From Diplocarpon mali (taxonomy: Eukaryota > Ascomycota > Leotiomycetes > Helotiales > Drepanopezizaceae): a DNA stretch of 57,558 nt. Made by a program: the position numbers and the translations under genes. Under the pieces are notes generated by a model. The model did not search any database. It was not told where the DNA came from and was given only the letters and a program-made list of their open reading frames with translations. The DNA lies in assembly GCA_024741835.1 (NCBI GenBank), contig JAENRP010000289.1, forward strand, positions 1-57,558, read 5' to 3'. Shown piece by piece: positions 44,708 through 55,283 of this stretch. Numbering within the stretch: the stretch's first letter is position 1; every line of letters starts with the position of its first letter.

Positions 44708-46475
44708 TCCTTTGTGGAAGATTCATAAGCAGAAACTGTTGTGATAGGATACGGACATTGGGCAGATTTTTTCCGCGTGGATACGATACTTACATCGAGG
44801 ATCGGTGTGGATTTGATTTGGTTCGATTCGATTTGATACCCGGAGCTTCTTAGCTATTGAATTAAGGATTCTCGTTTTATGTTCGGCGTTGGGAGGTAGG
44901 ATGGATCGGCTGCAGGGTGGGCATACACCGTAGTGAGTGCTAACAGGAGACCATTGCTCTGTAAACAATGCCTTTCTGCATCTGATCTGCTTGTAGAGTC
45001 TCTCCGGTTGTGCTATCACAATCATTTCCGGATGTTTTACAGGCCTCTTTTGATGTGTTATTTTCCAAGTTACAACCTATCATACTTTGGCCGAGTAGTG
45101 TCCAGCAACATTGAGGACTCCTCTAGTGGTACTGGTCCTCTTATCCAAGAAAGAGAAGCATAGCAGGACTTCTTTTCTCAGTCGTCGCGACACTCCTTGC
45201 TCCAAACACAAATTTCTCCCGACTCACACGCACAGCCACTATCTCCACAACCTCAACGTGAATTACACGCGTCCAAAACGGCTCAACTATCAGCCTGGGC
45301 ACAATCTCACACCCTCATGCTCTTTCTACAGTCTTCCACTGTAGGTTACCATCTTCAGTCAGCCCGCTATACTGGGCGGCGCGTGGCCACAATGGAGGTC
45401 CACGGAGATGGCCACTCCCAAGGCACCGGGAACCTGTGATTAAACGTGGGAGCGGTATGATAGTGGGCGGGCGTATTCATCTCCAGCTCCCAAGGCGTCC
45501 CCTATGAAGCCATGGCCAACTGCAACCCCCGACTCGTGGGATGCACTGATCCCGCCCGCGCTCTCCCCCGTGTCTCAAGCGAGAGTCCAAAAAAGACAAC
45601 AAAACCACGTCACCAGAGACAAACCACAGCACAAACCCACCCCAGCAACCACGGTCCTCCCGGGCTCTCTGCTCCCCTCCAAGCCCGCCCCAACGTCGCA
45701 AACGCGCCTGGCCGGACTCCGAATCCCGCTCGAGACTCCCTGCTTCTGGCCCAGCAGCCCATGCTGGAAGGATCGTCGTCGCTGCATCCTAGAAACTAGT
45801 AGGTTGGGAATCCGCTGCGAGGCGTGTCATGGCGAGGTCCGAGCTGAGGGGTGTCGGGGTCTTTGCGGCGCTGGATGTGCGGCGCTGGATGGCTTCAGAA
45901 TGCCACCTCGCCGCCGGTTGGCGATTCGTCGCGTTGGGAACGGGATGGTGGGTTCGTGAGGCGGGAGATACCGCGTTATGAGGGTCGGAAATGTGCTTTG
46001 AGCTGGGTAGTGAAGGCTGTTGCGTGGTGCCCGTTCTGCTGCTTGGCATGCCAGGCTTGTCTTTGGCATCTGAGGATAAAAAGAGAGAGATCAACACACG
46101 AAGCTTGGATCTCAAAGAAAGGATGTGGAGACTAGTGATAGTCTGCAAAGCGGAGATGCTCTATCGGCCCATACCGTAACCGGTGCTCCCTAGTCCAAAA
46201 TATTGAGGCTGCTCGCTAGATATGATTGTGTGTTGATTATAGCTTTAGGGGACAGGCTTTCCATTCATATCTGACCTGCCTTTGCGGCAGGTCAACTGTA
46301 TACCTAATCAAACAAAATACATCGACGATGATCCAAGCCAGGACTCCCCACTCCAGAACGCCATCCTATGCATGTCTCCACCACAAGTTCTTCACTTGCT
46401 CCATTCCCATGGCTATTCAGGTTGAAACACCAGACCACCGCCAACATATGATACAAGGGAACTAAACTAATCTGC
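44708..46475. other. Intergenic region between rhodopsin-like gene and FMP27
   Basis: About 1.8 kb without a supported gene. A GC-rich block at 45460-45960 leaves all frames open on both strands by composition, so its frames (45504-45959 plus, 45477-45701 minus, 45575-45787 minus) are not evidence of coding. The right end is FMP27 3' flank. Confidence 0.55.
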
Positions 46476-49400
46476 TTAGTGATCACTCGCCAACCCGCCA
46501 AGAATCTTCTTGAGACCCCTTTTCTTCTTTGACCCATCTTCATGCTCATCTGCTTGGTCTGCGCCTAGACCTGGTGAGCTCTCCTGCTCCTTCTTCCTCA
46601 AACGGCCCAGTGTCGAGGCCACGAAACCCGTGTCATGGCCACTTTTTGTGCTTTTCGGGCCCGTCCTTTCACTACCCGTGTCCGTCGGATCATCGGCTTT
46701 GTGTGCTGGAGTCATCATCATCGAGGCTGGGAGCTGATGTTGACGCCCAGCTGACTGCATTGAAACAACACTGCTTGAATTGCTAGGTGTTCGGTCCAGT
46801 GCGGCGATAGCGTTGCTCGAGGCAAATGACCGCCGCGGACTTCTTGACTGTTCGGATCGCGTCCCAGGACTCGTACCGAAGAGGCTGCTGCTCGCGTCAC
46901 TGTTGTCGTTCAGGTTATCTTGACTTGAAGGATTCAACAACATGCTGCTTGTGGCCAGTTCCCGCAGGCGATGCTGCTGGGCGATTGTTGGTCGGTGTTG
47001 TTTGAATTTGTTCTGAATGATGGCCCCAGTATGAGAGATCAAGGCTCGAATAACGTCCTTCTTGAGGGCAAGAGCGAGGTCAAGGTTCGACCAAGTCTTA
47101 TTGCGATATTCGATCTCGGGAAGACGGAAAACGAAACCATGTACATCTTGAATATTTCGCCCCCCCTTCCCCTTGTAGCTCAGACACAGTACAACACTTG
47201 TTATCTTGACATGTGCAAGCGTCATGTACTCGGAGGCTCGAGTCATCATCTTCGTCAAATCGTCGGAAGGCTTCTCCTTCTTACCAGGGTTCCGGTGGAT
47301 GCCGAATCGCTTTTTGGTATCGCCATTCGTGGATGAGTATGTTGAATTTGCGTCATGATTCGAAGCAACTGTCGAAGAGCGACCTATAGAAGGCCGAGAT
47401 GCAACACTGGACTGCAGACTTTCAGCGGAGGCTTTCTTATGCAAAGCCATTGCCGAAAGACCCCGAGAGCTTGTGGAGTTCTTACTGCTCGACTGGAACA
47501 GTCTGAAATGACTTCCCTCGTGGTTCTCTCGTGGATATAAACTAGAGGCCTTTGGTTTGCGATTTACCGCTGTGCTGGGACGGGACTCTGAGTGCAAGGT
47601 TGGCCGAAGACGAAGTTCCAGAGACCCTGGTCGTATGCCGGAATCCACGTTAAGGAAGTCCCCAGAGGAGGTGTTGGGTCGTTTTTCGTCACGTGTACCG
47701 CCATCATCCTCATCCTCCACTGGCTGCATGTGCTTGACCATGAACGGCGATTGGTTTTCTGAATCATCGTGACCCGGAAACATGTAATCAAAAAGACGCT
47801 TCCCGACTTCATGTTCAAGTTGAATTGTCATCGGGAAGAGATTGACCTCGAATCGATCCACCACAGGAATCCCGGCGATTGCTTCGAGCATGTTCCATTT
47901 CACGCTCAACATATGCTCCTCTTCATGAAACACTCGGCGCTCATGATCCTGATAAGGAGCAAACATTTCAGGGTACAAAGCATCCGGCAAGAGGTTGAGT
48001 CCAACTATTTTCCCAATTGACATGTTGTTCATATGCGACCCATCTGAGTTGTCTACTCGGTCGTACTCGGCGTGTTGGAGTTGGAATTCTAATAGCGGCT
48101 CATTATTGTCGCGGATAAGATGCCAAACGATCTGATCCGACGAAATGATCCACCTGAGTAGCCCACTGGTTTGTGTTGCATCATACTTTCTCTGTGAGGA
48201 AGTGATCGCTTTCATCATAAAGAACAACTCGTCCTCACAGCTTGTCAGATCCCTGTCGAGAGCAAGTCTATCTTCCCAGCCCTTCTTGTCCAAGAACTTG
48301 GAGTTGATCTGGAATTGATTCTTGATCTCTTCCAGCTGTCGAATTCGCTCTTGTAAGCGGATAACCATCTCCGGAGCGCCGCGCAAATCACTGAAATCGG
48401 ACGCAAGCATAATCTTCTCCAGGCGCTCGTTCCTCGTCTTCTCTAGAGGCTCACTGTACATCAGGAGATCCACCACAATGATATAGATCGCATAGTACTG
48501 GGCTGAGTTACAGATGGCGAAGATCTGAGGGAACTCGACGTAGAGATGATCCATGCGATCTTCGACGTTGTTCGTAGATCCAGCGTACGCATCTTCGCTG
48601 CTTATCTCGTCATTGTACTTAAGTCGCAGAGTGTTGTACTTCTCGTATCTTAGAGTGGCAGAGGTCTTCTGAACAATACGCTTAAAGCCGAAGGGATCGA
48701 CTTTGAAGTCGAACATGACTTCCAGTGGCACCCAAGGTGGCCAGACAGATCCCGCTGGGACACCATAATGATTCCCAGAGTACATGGATAAGAGCTGCGA
48801 TGAGAACCACTTTTGATGTGTGACGAAGAATTGGGTGCTGTCCATTTCCACTGTGAACCGACGCTGTACAAGACCACTGACATTGTCAAAGATCCGGTCT
48901 TTGTCCATCACCTCAATGACTTTCAATTCCATACCCTTGGCAGTGACTAGCACGACAGCTTTGGGATTTTTCTCGCTTTGGAGCTGGATTTGCGGCGCGA
49001 TCAGCCGAACGTGATAACTGTTCTGCGGCGTAAACTCGCGACCACTACTAGACTTGGCATTTTCGGAACATGATCTCCCGCCGCTCTCGTGGACCGGGTT
49101 TCGGCTTTTGGGTTCATCAGCATTTACAAAGTCCCTGCCGTCAGCAAGAAGTTCATTGATACGATCTTCGACGTCCTGATATCCCGGCTCCCAGCTCGCA
49201 CTAGCTGCCGCAGAACCTCTGCGAGAACCACTGCTTTCAGGGGTTGGATTTTGCTTTGGCGCCTTGGCTTTATTTTGTTCGTTGACTATATCAAGAATGA
49301 ATTTGACGGCCCTCCTGGAAAGATAGTATACAAACCCTCGCCTCTGGCCGACCTGGTGTATATAGCGAAGGATTATGTTCCTCAAGAGGTTGTTCCACTT

Positions 49401-52400
49401 CAGCTGCATGTTGTGAATGACAAAGCGGTTATTAAAGTCGCTGGTGAACTCCGCGCCAGGGTTGGTGTCCATTCCTTCGGCAGTGGCATTGTAGTTCTTC
49501 GGAGAGGTGGTCTCGCCGTCGCTGTCGACGTCGGCGTCCCCGTCGGGCACTGCACGCTTCCTATCCGTATGAATGCGCATGGCCATTCGATGCATCATCG
49601 ACTCTAAGAAGAGTCTCTTGTCACGTAGGAAAGTGCCGTGTTTACTCAGCTGCTCGAAGTCAGCTCTTAGAGAAGCATTCTCACTATCTCTGACACATTC
49701 AAGTCCGGCATATTCAACGGCTTGATTGTGCGACTCCATCTGGTTTTCAAGCTGGTCAAGGCGGCTTTGAATGAGTTGGCACTGAACACGACGAGGGTCG
49801 TCATTCTTGCTCATGATACAGAAGTGTGTTTGCTCATTTCCAAACGGGCTTGTCCTATCTGGATCGCCAGAGATTGTGTCGCCATGGTCGGTCTGCCGAA
49901 AGTATGTGAAGCAAGGGGTATAGGCAAGCGGCATGATTTTGGTTTCTGGGTTGGCTTCTGATGGCAGGATCCAGTCTAGCTCGACAAAGTCGTCCATATC
50001 AATCCAACTAAAGTCATTGTCTGGGATTTCAAAGTGGGACAGGTCAGTAGCGGGGGTTTCTGCTTGAGATACAAGGACAGAAGCCTTGTGTAAATCTTCG
50101 GGAGTCGTACCAGCAATACTGGCCGTTATAGCCCGTATATCCGCAGACAGCAGGTCCAGTTGCGCTCGGTGCATTTTCATTCCCGTAGTCGTTCCTTTTG
50201 TTTTGCGGCTTTTGTCGTGGGTTGGGAACTCTTCGCGTCGTTGGTGCATGTCGAGCATGAAGCTATCAAGCCTCATTTTCAAGCCCGTGGCAGAGACCAC
50301 ATCCTCGGCGTAATCCTCGGCATCCTTGTGCTTATAGATGTGACTGATAAACAGCGGGGCGAGAAGAAGGTTGTACTTGATCGTGGCAAGATGTCGACCA
50401 AACTTTTTGCTGGATTTCTCGATGCCCGGCCACAACGTACCTTGGCGTATCGGAAGCGACATGGTTCCATTGAACATAGACCACCAGGCAAAGAAGTGGG
50501 AGAAAAATCGAGGCGTGAGGTGTACGGTGTTATAGCTGTTGGATTTTTCTAGATTTGAGACGGACCACTCCCGGTCGACGGGTGCTTTGACAGCAATCGA
50601 CATGTGGATATGGTTACTGCGAAACCCTTGGAAAGCGTCGTACCCGGGTGCTTTTGCAAACTGGGGTTCCTTCAGTACAACGTTGTAATGAGGTTCGAAA
50701 TCGAAGGATCTTTTGCCATCTTGCCTCAGGTTCCTCTCAAACATCAAGCCAGTTTGCCACTGCACCTTCCCCGAAAGCTTCATAACAACTTTCTTGAACG
50801 CTGCCCCATGTCTGAAGCTATCCATGCTGATCACGCTATCGCTATCGCGGTCGTGGTTTGATATGATGCGTGCTTGGTGATTGAAGTCTGGGATAGCTAG
50901 AATGAATTCGCCACTGTCCACAGTCATGAATTTCCTCGGATCTTCCTCACGACAAATGTTCCATCGAACATCATTGCGCCAGCACATGAGAAAGCCTGCA
51001 CCATCTCCAGTGATCGAGTATGGATCGCGAGTTCCCTTGAGCATGAGATGAACATTACCATCCCCTCTCCATGCCACAGTGACGCGGGAGTGGAAACTGA
51101 GCCGGATCTTATCCCAGAACCCAGTGCGGTCAGACGGATCAACCTGTGGCTTGGTAAAAGTCTCGACGACCATCATCATGTCCTGTATGGCAGGCTGAAA
51201 CGACGCACCCCAAGTTATACGTGTGGGAAACCCGGTGCTGATATCGACCTTAATATCCGAATACGACTTCACGGGTGAAACCGTCCTCCGAACATCAATC
51301 GCAAATCCACCCATGTTTGGTGTGCCTGGCTGGCGATTTTTTGGAGGGATAATGTCTACCTTGACATGCCGCGTTGATTCGCGACCCCGAAACTCTTCGG
51401 CGATGACAAAGTTTGATTTGAGAGACCAAGCAGGTGTGCGGGGATGCTGACCAGGTTTGATGGCCGGGACATGCAAGAGTGGTAAAGGATAATCTCGCAG
51501 CGTTATACGAGCCTCGCCCATATCTATCTGAACATGCATAGGGACCAGGAGTGAGTATTGCATGTCATAAGGCATCCCTTTTCCTACGCGGTGGATGAAC
51601 TCAGGCAATTCGTGCATGGGAAACGAAGGTTTGTCGATGGAAATATGAAGGTCGCTGATCAAAGTAGCCATCAGGGCCGGACGTTGCGGTGCCTCGAGTA
51701 TGTTCTCGAAGTCTTCCATGTCATCAGGTAGTTGGTCAGGTCCCCAGAAGACGCCACGAACTTCTTTCATGCCACTCTTCGACATTTCATAGACGCGATC
51801 GATGCGTTTCTTCCAGCTCTGTGAGTCATGTCTTCGGAGTCTCTCTTGAGCTTCCCCTATGGAGATTTTGGCGGAGCTGGTCACTCCACAGGTCCCTTCA
51901 GGGTCATAGCGCATGTGGCGGCCCCGATGAGATCTGGAGCGGTGCCCACGAGCAGTATTATCTTCGCTCTTACTTCGCTTTTTCGTAGGGGCATCCCTGT
52001 GCGTACCGCGACTCTGTGGGTGGGCAGACCTATTCCGAAATCGAGACGAGTCTTTCCGCATCTCTTCCTCCTCGATCTTCTTCGCCTTGACTCTGAATGC
52101 TGCTTCACGAGCGAGGCGTTGAGCCTGCTCGACAAGCCCAGTGCGATAGATTGCACCGAGTTTCCATTCGAATGCACCGTCTTCGAGCTCGAAAAGCAAA
52201 GCTCTGCTGCGAATCGAGATTTTCGGTAGATGCTTCGGACCTTCAGGACGCTTGTCTAGGATGTACTCATTCGTTCCAGTAACAAATCTATGATGGAGCT
52301 GCTGGACAGCCTTTAGCGTATTGATAATGTTGTCAGATACTTTGTGGAGGACAAGCTGATGTGGCACTGCTAGCCTGATGGCCTCGGAATTGACATCAAT

Positions 52401-55283
52401 GAGCTTCTCGTCTTCCATTTGTCCACTGGTGCGTCTTCGACGACTCTCGCGCAGATCAACTCGCAGACCTTTGATGCTCGCAAGTCGTGCCCAAACACGC
52501 TTCATCCTGGGCGCTTCGGCGTAAAGTCGTGCGAGCTTCGAGTGGAGGAAGGGAGGCGACCACCGATTTCGGCCAGTCTCCATACCATAGATCTGCAACA
52601 TGACCGCTGGATCAGATGGCATTTGCGCCTTGACTTGGACTAGAGTTGCCCTGAAGTCGACGGTAATCAATTCCCCTGCTGTGAATGGGTAGTCCGGCGC
52701 GTCTATTGTGTAGAAGTCTACCGGAGACCTAATGGGCGATAGTAGTTCAGCGTCACACGTCGTCGTCGCTGCGGCTCGAGCTTGTTCCTCGTCCCTGTCT
52801 GCTTTCGTACGGACGAATGCCTTCCTTAATACTGAGGTGGCAACCCCAACAGCATAATGACGATACAGAGAGTAATGGACAAGCAGCTGCTTTACATGAG
52901 AGTTGACGTGGAAGACTGGGCCTTGTGGATCACTGGAAGTTGAGAGCGCGACTTCGAAGCGCGGCATCGCAACGAAGGGCTCAGACTCCCATTTCTCAGT
53001 TGATTCGACGATGAAAGCCTCCAAGCCCCGGATATGAACAGCAAGGCGTCGGCCATCAGTCGGGTGCTGCTGCTGCTTTTTGCGCGCAGACGTTGGTGTA
53101 CTCAGAAAGATCTCGGGGTCCGGTGGCAGGGACCGACTCCCTGCTCTACGGCGCGTTGTTACTCTTTCCACTGGAATTCTTTGCGCCTTGTAATCTGCTG
53201 TCCATGAGTGCAACTGTAGTGCCACGCCTCTCGTTTCATCCGAAATGTCCTCGTCCACACCGGCGACTTGCGCGCTGAAGTCAGAGCCTTGGATTTGGAA
53301 GTGCAAGAGCCAAGGTGGCAAAGCCCTGACAAAGTTTGCTCCGCGAGTGGTCCTGGTATGTGCTTTCTTGGTAGGCTCTACGTTGAGTCGTAGCTGGCGG
53401 ACGATTTGGCGGACGCCATCACTGATCTCTGGACGAATCATGTGAATGGAGAAGGTTTGGAGATTGCCAGTCGCAACGACATGCACTTCCGGGTTTGCAT
53501 TAAGCTGAGCTCTCAGCTCTAAAGATTCAGTCTGGAGCAAGTCGAAGTGCGCTCCTGACGAAGTCTGGTAGTACAGGTCAAGAGATTGTACTCTCAGTGT
53601 CGAGCCCAGAGCATAATGAAGCTCGCCCACGGCAGAGTGAGACGACTCGATGTCCAGAGATACCGAGGAAATTGACGAGATGATCAGATCAAAATCATCA
53701 TCTGCCGCACATTTTTCGACGGGCGGCAGCGCGATTCGGAGCACTGGTTCATGCATGGAGAACTTGACATTAGCCTTCGGCAGCAGTCTTGACATAACAA
53801 TGTGACCTTTTGGCCGGGTCTTTTTTCTTGACCTTGTTTTTGGGTTCAGGAGCGCCAGGATGAGGGGCAAATGTTTGGGATCCAGGTCAACAGATGGCGA
53901 GGTAATAACAATGTTCGCGAACAAGATGTTTGCATTTCGTTCATCAGCACTGTTATCCTCTGCAAACTCCATCGACTTCGAGGGGAGCGTCGTTCGGATT
54001 GTTGTGGTGGCCATCGGGATATAGGCCAGCCTGTCAGACTTCCCCCGCCCATCGTCCACCCCAATCGAAATAGCTAGCGCCGCGACCAAAGCTTGATGAG
54101 CGACATCCTTGGATGAGAAGTACATTCGGTGCGCCGGTGACTTCTGATCGATTCGGTGCAGGTCTATACCGACTTCCTTCATTGTCGTATTTAGGTAGAT
54201 CGGCGAGCCCTGGGGTTGCACGGAGTTGATCCGTTTAGAGAATCCAACAAAACTGACCGCAAACTGCACTCCCTTGATGCCGCGCAATATGGAGCTGATG
54301 AATTCCTTGGAGTCGGAAACCGTCTGCACCAGTTTCTGTTCCCGACTACCAGGCCTGTCGAGTTCTCCCATCAAGTCTTTCACAGCTGCCTCCTCGGGGT
54401 CTGGTGTCTCCTGTACGTGTGGCCTGCGACAACTCTGGTAACGGTTGATGCAGGTATGTATATCGTCGTATGGGATATGCACTCTGCCCAACTTCAGCGA
54501 GATAGCGGCATCTCGGAGCCCGTCCAACTCTTTGAACAGCAGCCCATGGATGTTGAGAGTCGCGTGGTCTAGTACCTCTAGCGATTCCCGGCCCTCGGGG
54601 GTGAAGAGCACGCTTCGGACTGTGATCATCCATTCTGCCGGCCGCTGTTCCCTCTTGGGCGTCTTGAGATGTGAGAACATTCTCCCCCTGTCCACCATCT
54701 TGCGCCGGGTATCAACTGCCAAGGTCAAGCTCCCGATCTGAATCTGCCCAACGTCCACCACCGTCACGGAAGAGTTCGTAGCCACCACATCGACCGTACG
54801 GATCCAATTAATATTTCGGTGCAGGCGCTTGATCCGGTCTTTCAGGCTGGTGAGCCTTTCCCAGCTCTTACTTCGATGGGGGCCAGAACTGGTCTTGCGC
54901 GACATTGGCCGCCTCTTGGGTTTCAAGTCGCAAGCTGGGCCGACAGCCTCCTCCACCATGCCTCTGTCCTCATCTTGCCCCCCAGAGAGGCCACTCCTCT
55001 CTCCGTCCGGGGCTTGCAAGTCGATTGTCACCGCCAGCTCGGTGAGCACAATGCTAACCCATGTCGGCTGCGCGAAGGTCGGCCGGTGCAAGTTCACCCC
55101 CAGTCCCCTTATCTCCAACTTGATACCATCCTTCGGTGTGTATGCGAGTCGCCTCAACGAGAAGTAGCCGATGCGCTGAATAGATATGCCGGTGACGATT
55201 CGGAGTACGGCGAAGACGACGAAGGACGAGAGGTATGCGAGAACTATCACCCCAAATATGAAAGTAGGGTTCAGGAGCGCCAT
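46476..55283 (-). CDS. FMP27: Fmp27/Hobbit-type bridge-like lipid transfer protein (BLTP2 family)
   Basis: Rod-shaped proteins of this family form a hydrophobic groove that carries phospholipids between the ER and the plasma membrane. A single uninterrupted exon encodes 2935 aa. An N-terminal membrane anchor (TFIFGVIVLAYLSSFVVFAV, residues about 7-26) is followed by the conserved start of the groove (GIKLEIRGLGVNLHRP). The two family signatures are exact: GFWDK at residue 1388 and WPPW at 2181. Several helical or charged inserts break the core (for example the Arg/Ser/His-rich stretch near 1080-1150). The C-terminal 350 residues are Ser-rich and disordered, ending in a basic KKKRGLKKILGGL. 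The lack of any intron over 8.8 kb is striking beside neighbours with 2-8 introns. Yeast has two members, Fmp27 and Ypr117w. Confidence 0.95.
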   Translation of the reverse strand: MALLNPTFIFGVIVLAYLSSFVVFAVLRIVTGISIQRIGYFSLRRLAYTPKDGIKLEIRGLGVNLHRPTFAQPTWVSIVLTELAVTIDLQAPDGERSGLSGGQDEDRGMVEEAVGPACDLKPKRRPMSRKTSSGPHRSKSWERLTSLKDRIKRLHRNINWIRTVDVVATNSSVTVVDVGQIQIGSLTLAVDTRRKMVDRGRMFSHLKTPKREQRPAEWMITVRSVLFTPEGRESLEVLDHATLNIHGLLFKELDGLRDAAISLKLGRVHIPYDDIHTCINRYQSCRRPHVQETPDPEEAAVKDLMGELDRPGSREQKLVQTVSDSKEFISSILRGIKGVQFAVSFVGFSKRINSVQPQGSPIYLNTTMKEVGIDLHRIDQKSPAHRMYFSSKDVAHQALVAALAISIGVDDGRGKSDRLAYIPMATTTIRTTLPSKSMEFAEDNSADERNANILFANIVITSPSVDLDPKHLPLILALLNPKTRSRKKTRPKGHIVMSRLLPKANVKFSMHEPVLRIALPPVEKCAADDDFDLIISSISSVSLDIESSHSAVGELHYALGSTLRVQSLDLYYQTSSGAHFDLLQTESLELRAQLNANPEVHVVATGNLQTFSIHMIRPEISDGVRQIVRQLRLNVEPTKKAHTRTTRGANFVRALPPWLLHFQIQGSDFSAQVAGVDEDISDETRGVALQLHSWTADYKAQRIPVERVTTRRRAGSRSLPPDPEIFLSTPTSARKKQQQHPTDGRRLAVHIRGLEAFIVESTEKWESEPFVAMPRFEVALSTSSDPQGPVFHVNSHVKQLLVHYSLYRHYAVGVATSVLRKAFVRTKADRDEEQARAAATTTCDAELLSPIRSPVDFYTIDAPDYPFTAGELITVDFRATLVQVKAQMPSDPAVMLQIYGMETGRNRWSPPFLHSKLARLYAEAPRMKRVWARLASIKGLRVDLRESRRRRTSGQMEDEKLIDVNSEAIRLAVPHQLVLHKVSDNIINTLKAVQQLHHRFVTGTNEYILDKRPEGPKHLPKISIRSRALLFELEDGAFEWKLGAIYRTGLVEQAQRLAREAAFRVKAKKIEEEEMRKDSSRFRNRSAHPQSRGTHRDAPTKKRSKSEDNTARGHRSRSHRGRHMRYDPEGTCGVTSSAKISIGEAQERLRRHDSQSWKKRIDRVYEMSKSGMKEVRGVFWGPDQLPDDMEDFENILEAPQRPALMATLISDLHISIDKPSFPMHELPEFIHRVGKGMPYDMQYSLLVPMHVQIDMGEARITLRDYPLPLLHVPAIKPGQHPRTPAWSLKSNFVIAEEFRGRESTRHVKVDIIPPKNRQPGTPNMGGFAIDVRRTVSPVKSYSDIKVDISTGFPTRITWGASFQPAIQDMMMVVETFTKPQVDPSDRTGFWDKIRLSFHSRVTVAWRGDGNVHLMLKGTRDPYSITGDGAGFLMCWRNDVRWNICREEDPRKFMTVDSGEFILAIPDFNHQARIISNHDRDSDSVISMDSFRHGAAFKKVVMKLSGKVQWQTGLMFERNLRQDGKRSFDFEPHYNVVLKEPQFAKAPGYDAFQGFRSNHIHMSIAVKAPVDREWSVSNLEKSNSYNTVHLTPRFFSHFFAWWSMFNGTMSLPIRQGTLWPGIEKSSKKFGRHLATIKYNLLLAPLFISHIYKHKDAEDYAEDVVSATGLKMRLDSFMLDMHQRREEFPTHDKSRKTKGTTTGMKMHRAQLDLLSADIRAITASIAGTTPEDLHKASVLVSQAETPATDLSHFEIPDNDFSWIDMDDFVELDWILPSEANPETKIMPLAYTPCFTYFRQTDHGDTISGDPDRTSPFGNEQTHFCIMSKNDDPRRVQCQLIQSRLDQLENQMESHNQAVEYAGLECVRDSENASLRADFEQLSKHGTFLRDKRLFLESMMHRMAMRIHTDRKRAVPDGDADVDSDGETTSPKNYNATAEGMDTNPGAEFTSDFNNRFVIHNMQLKWNNLLRNIILRYIHQVGQRRGFVYYLSRRAVKFILDIVNEQNKAKAPKQNPTPESSGSRRGSAAASASWEPGYQDVEDRINELLADGRDFVNADEPKSRNPVHESGGRSCSENAKSSSGREFTPQNSYHVRLIAPQIQLQSEKNPKAVVLVTAKGMELKVIEVMDKDRIFDNVSGLVQRRFTVEMDSTQFFVTHQKWFSSQLLSMYSGNHYGVPAGSVWPPWVPLEVMFDFKVDPFGFKRIVQKTSATLRYEKYNTLRLKYNDEISSEDAYAGSTNNVEDRMDHLYVEFPQIFAICNSAQYYAIYIIVVDLLMYSEPLEKTRNERLEKIMLASDFSDLRGAPEMVIRLQERIRQLEEIKNQFQINSKFLDKKGWEDRLALDRDLTSCEDELFFMMKAITSSQRKYDATQTSGLLRWIISSDQIVWHLIRDNNEPLLEFQLQHAEYDRVDNSDGSHMNNMSIGKIVGLNLLPDALYPEMFAPYQDHERRVFHEEEHMLSVKWNMLEAIAGIPVVDRFEVNLFPMTIQLEHEVGKRLFDYMFPGHDDSENQSPFMVKHMQPVEDEDDGGTRDEKRPNTSSGDFLNVDSGIRPGSLELRLRPTLHSESRPSTAVNRKPKASSLYPRENHEGSHFRLFQSSSKNSTSSRGLSAMALHKKASAESLQSSVASRPSIGRSSTVASNHDANSTYSSTNGDTKKRFGIHRNPGKKEKPSDDLTKMMTRASEYMTLAHVKITSVVLCLSYKGKGGRNIQDVHGFVFRLPEIEYRNKTWSNLDLALALKKDVIRALISHTGAIIQNKFKQHRPTIAQQHRLRELATSSMLLNPSSQDNLNDNSDASSSLFGTSPGTRSEQSRSPRRSFASSNAIAALDRTPSNSSSVVSMQSAGRQHQLPASMMMTPAHKADDPTDTGSERTGPKSTKSGHDTGFVASTLGRLRKKEQESSPGLGADQADEHEDGSKKKRGLKKILGGLASDH

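Noticed and set aside
45504..45959. 151-codon plus frame in a GC-rich block
   Set aside because: Overlapping frames are open on both strands across the same block, with Pro/Arg/Ser-biased content and no domain.
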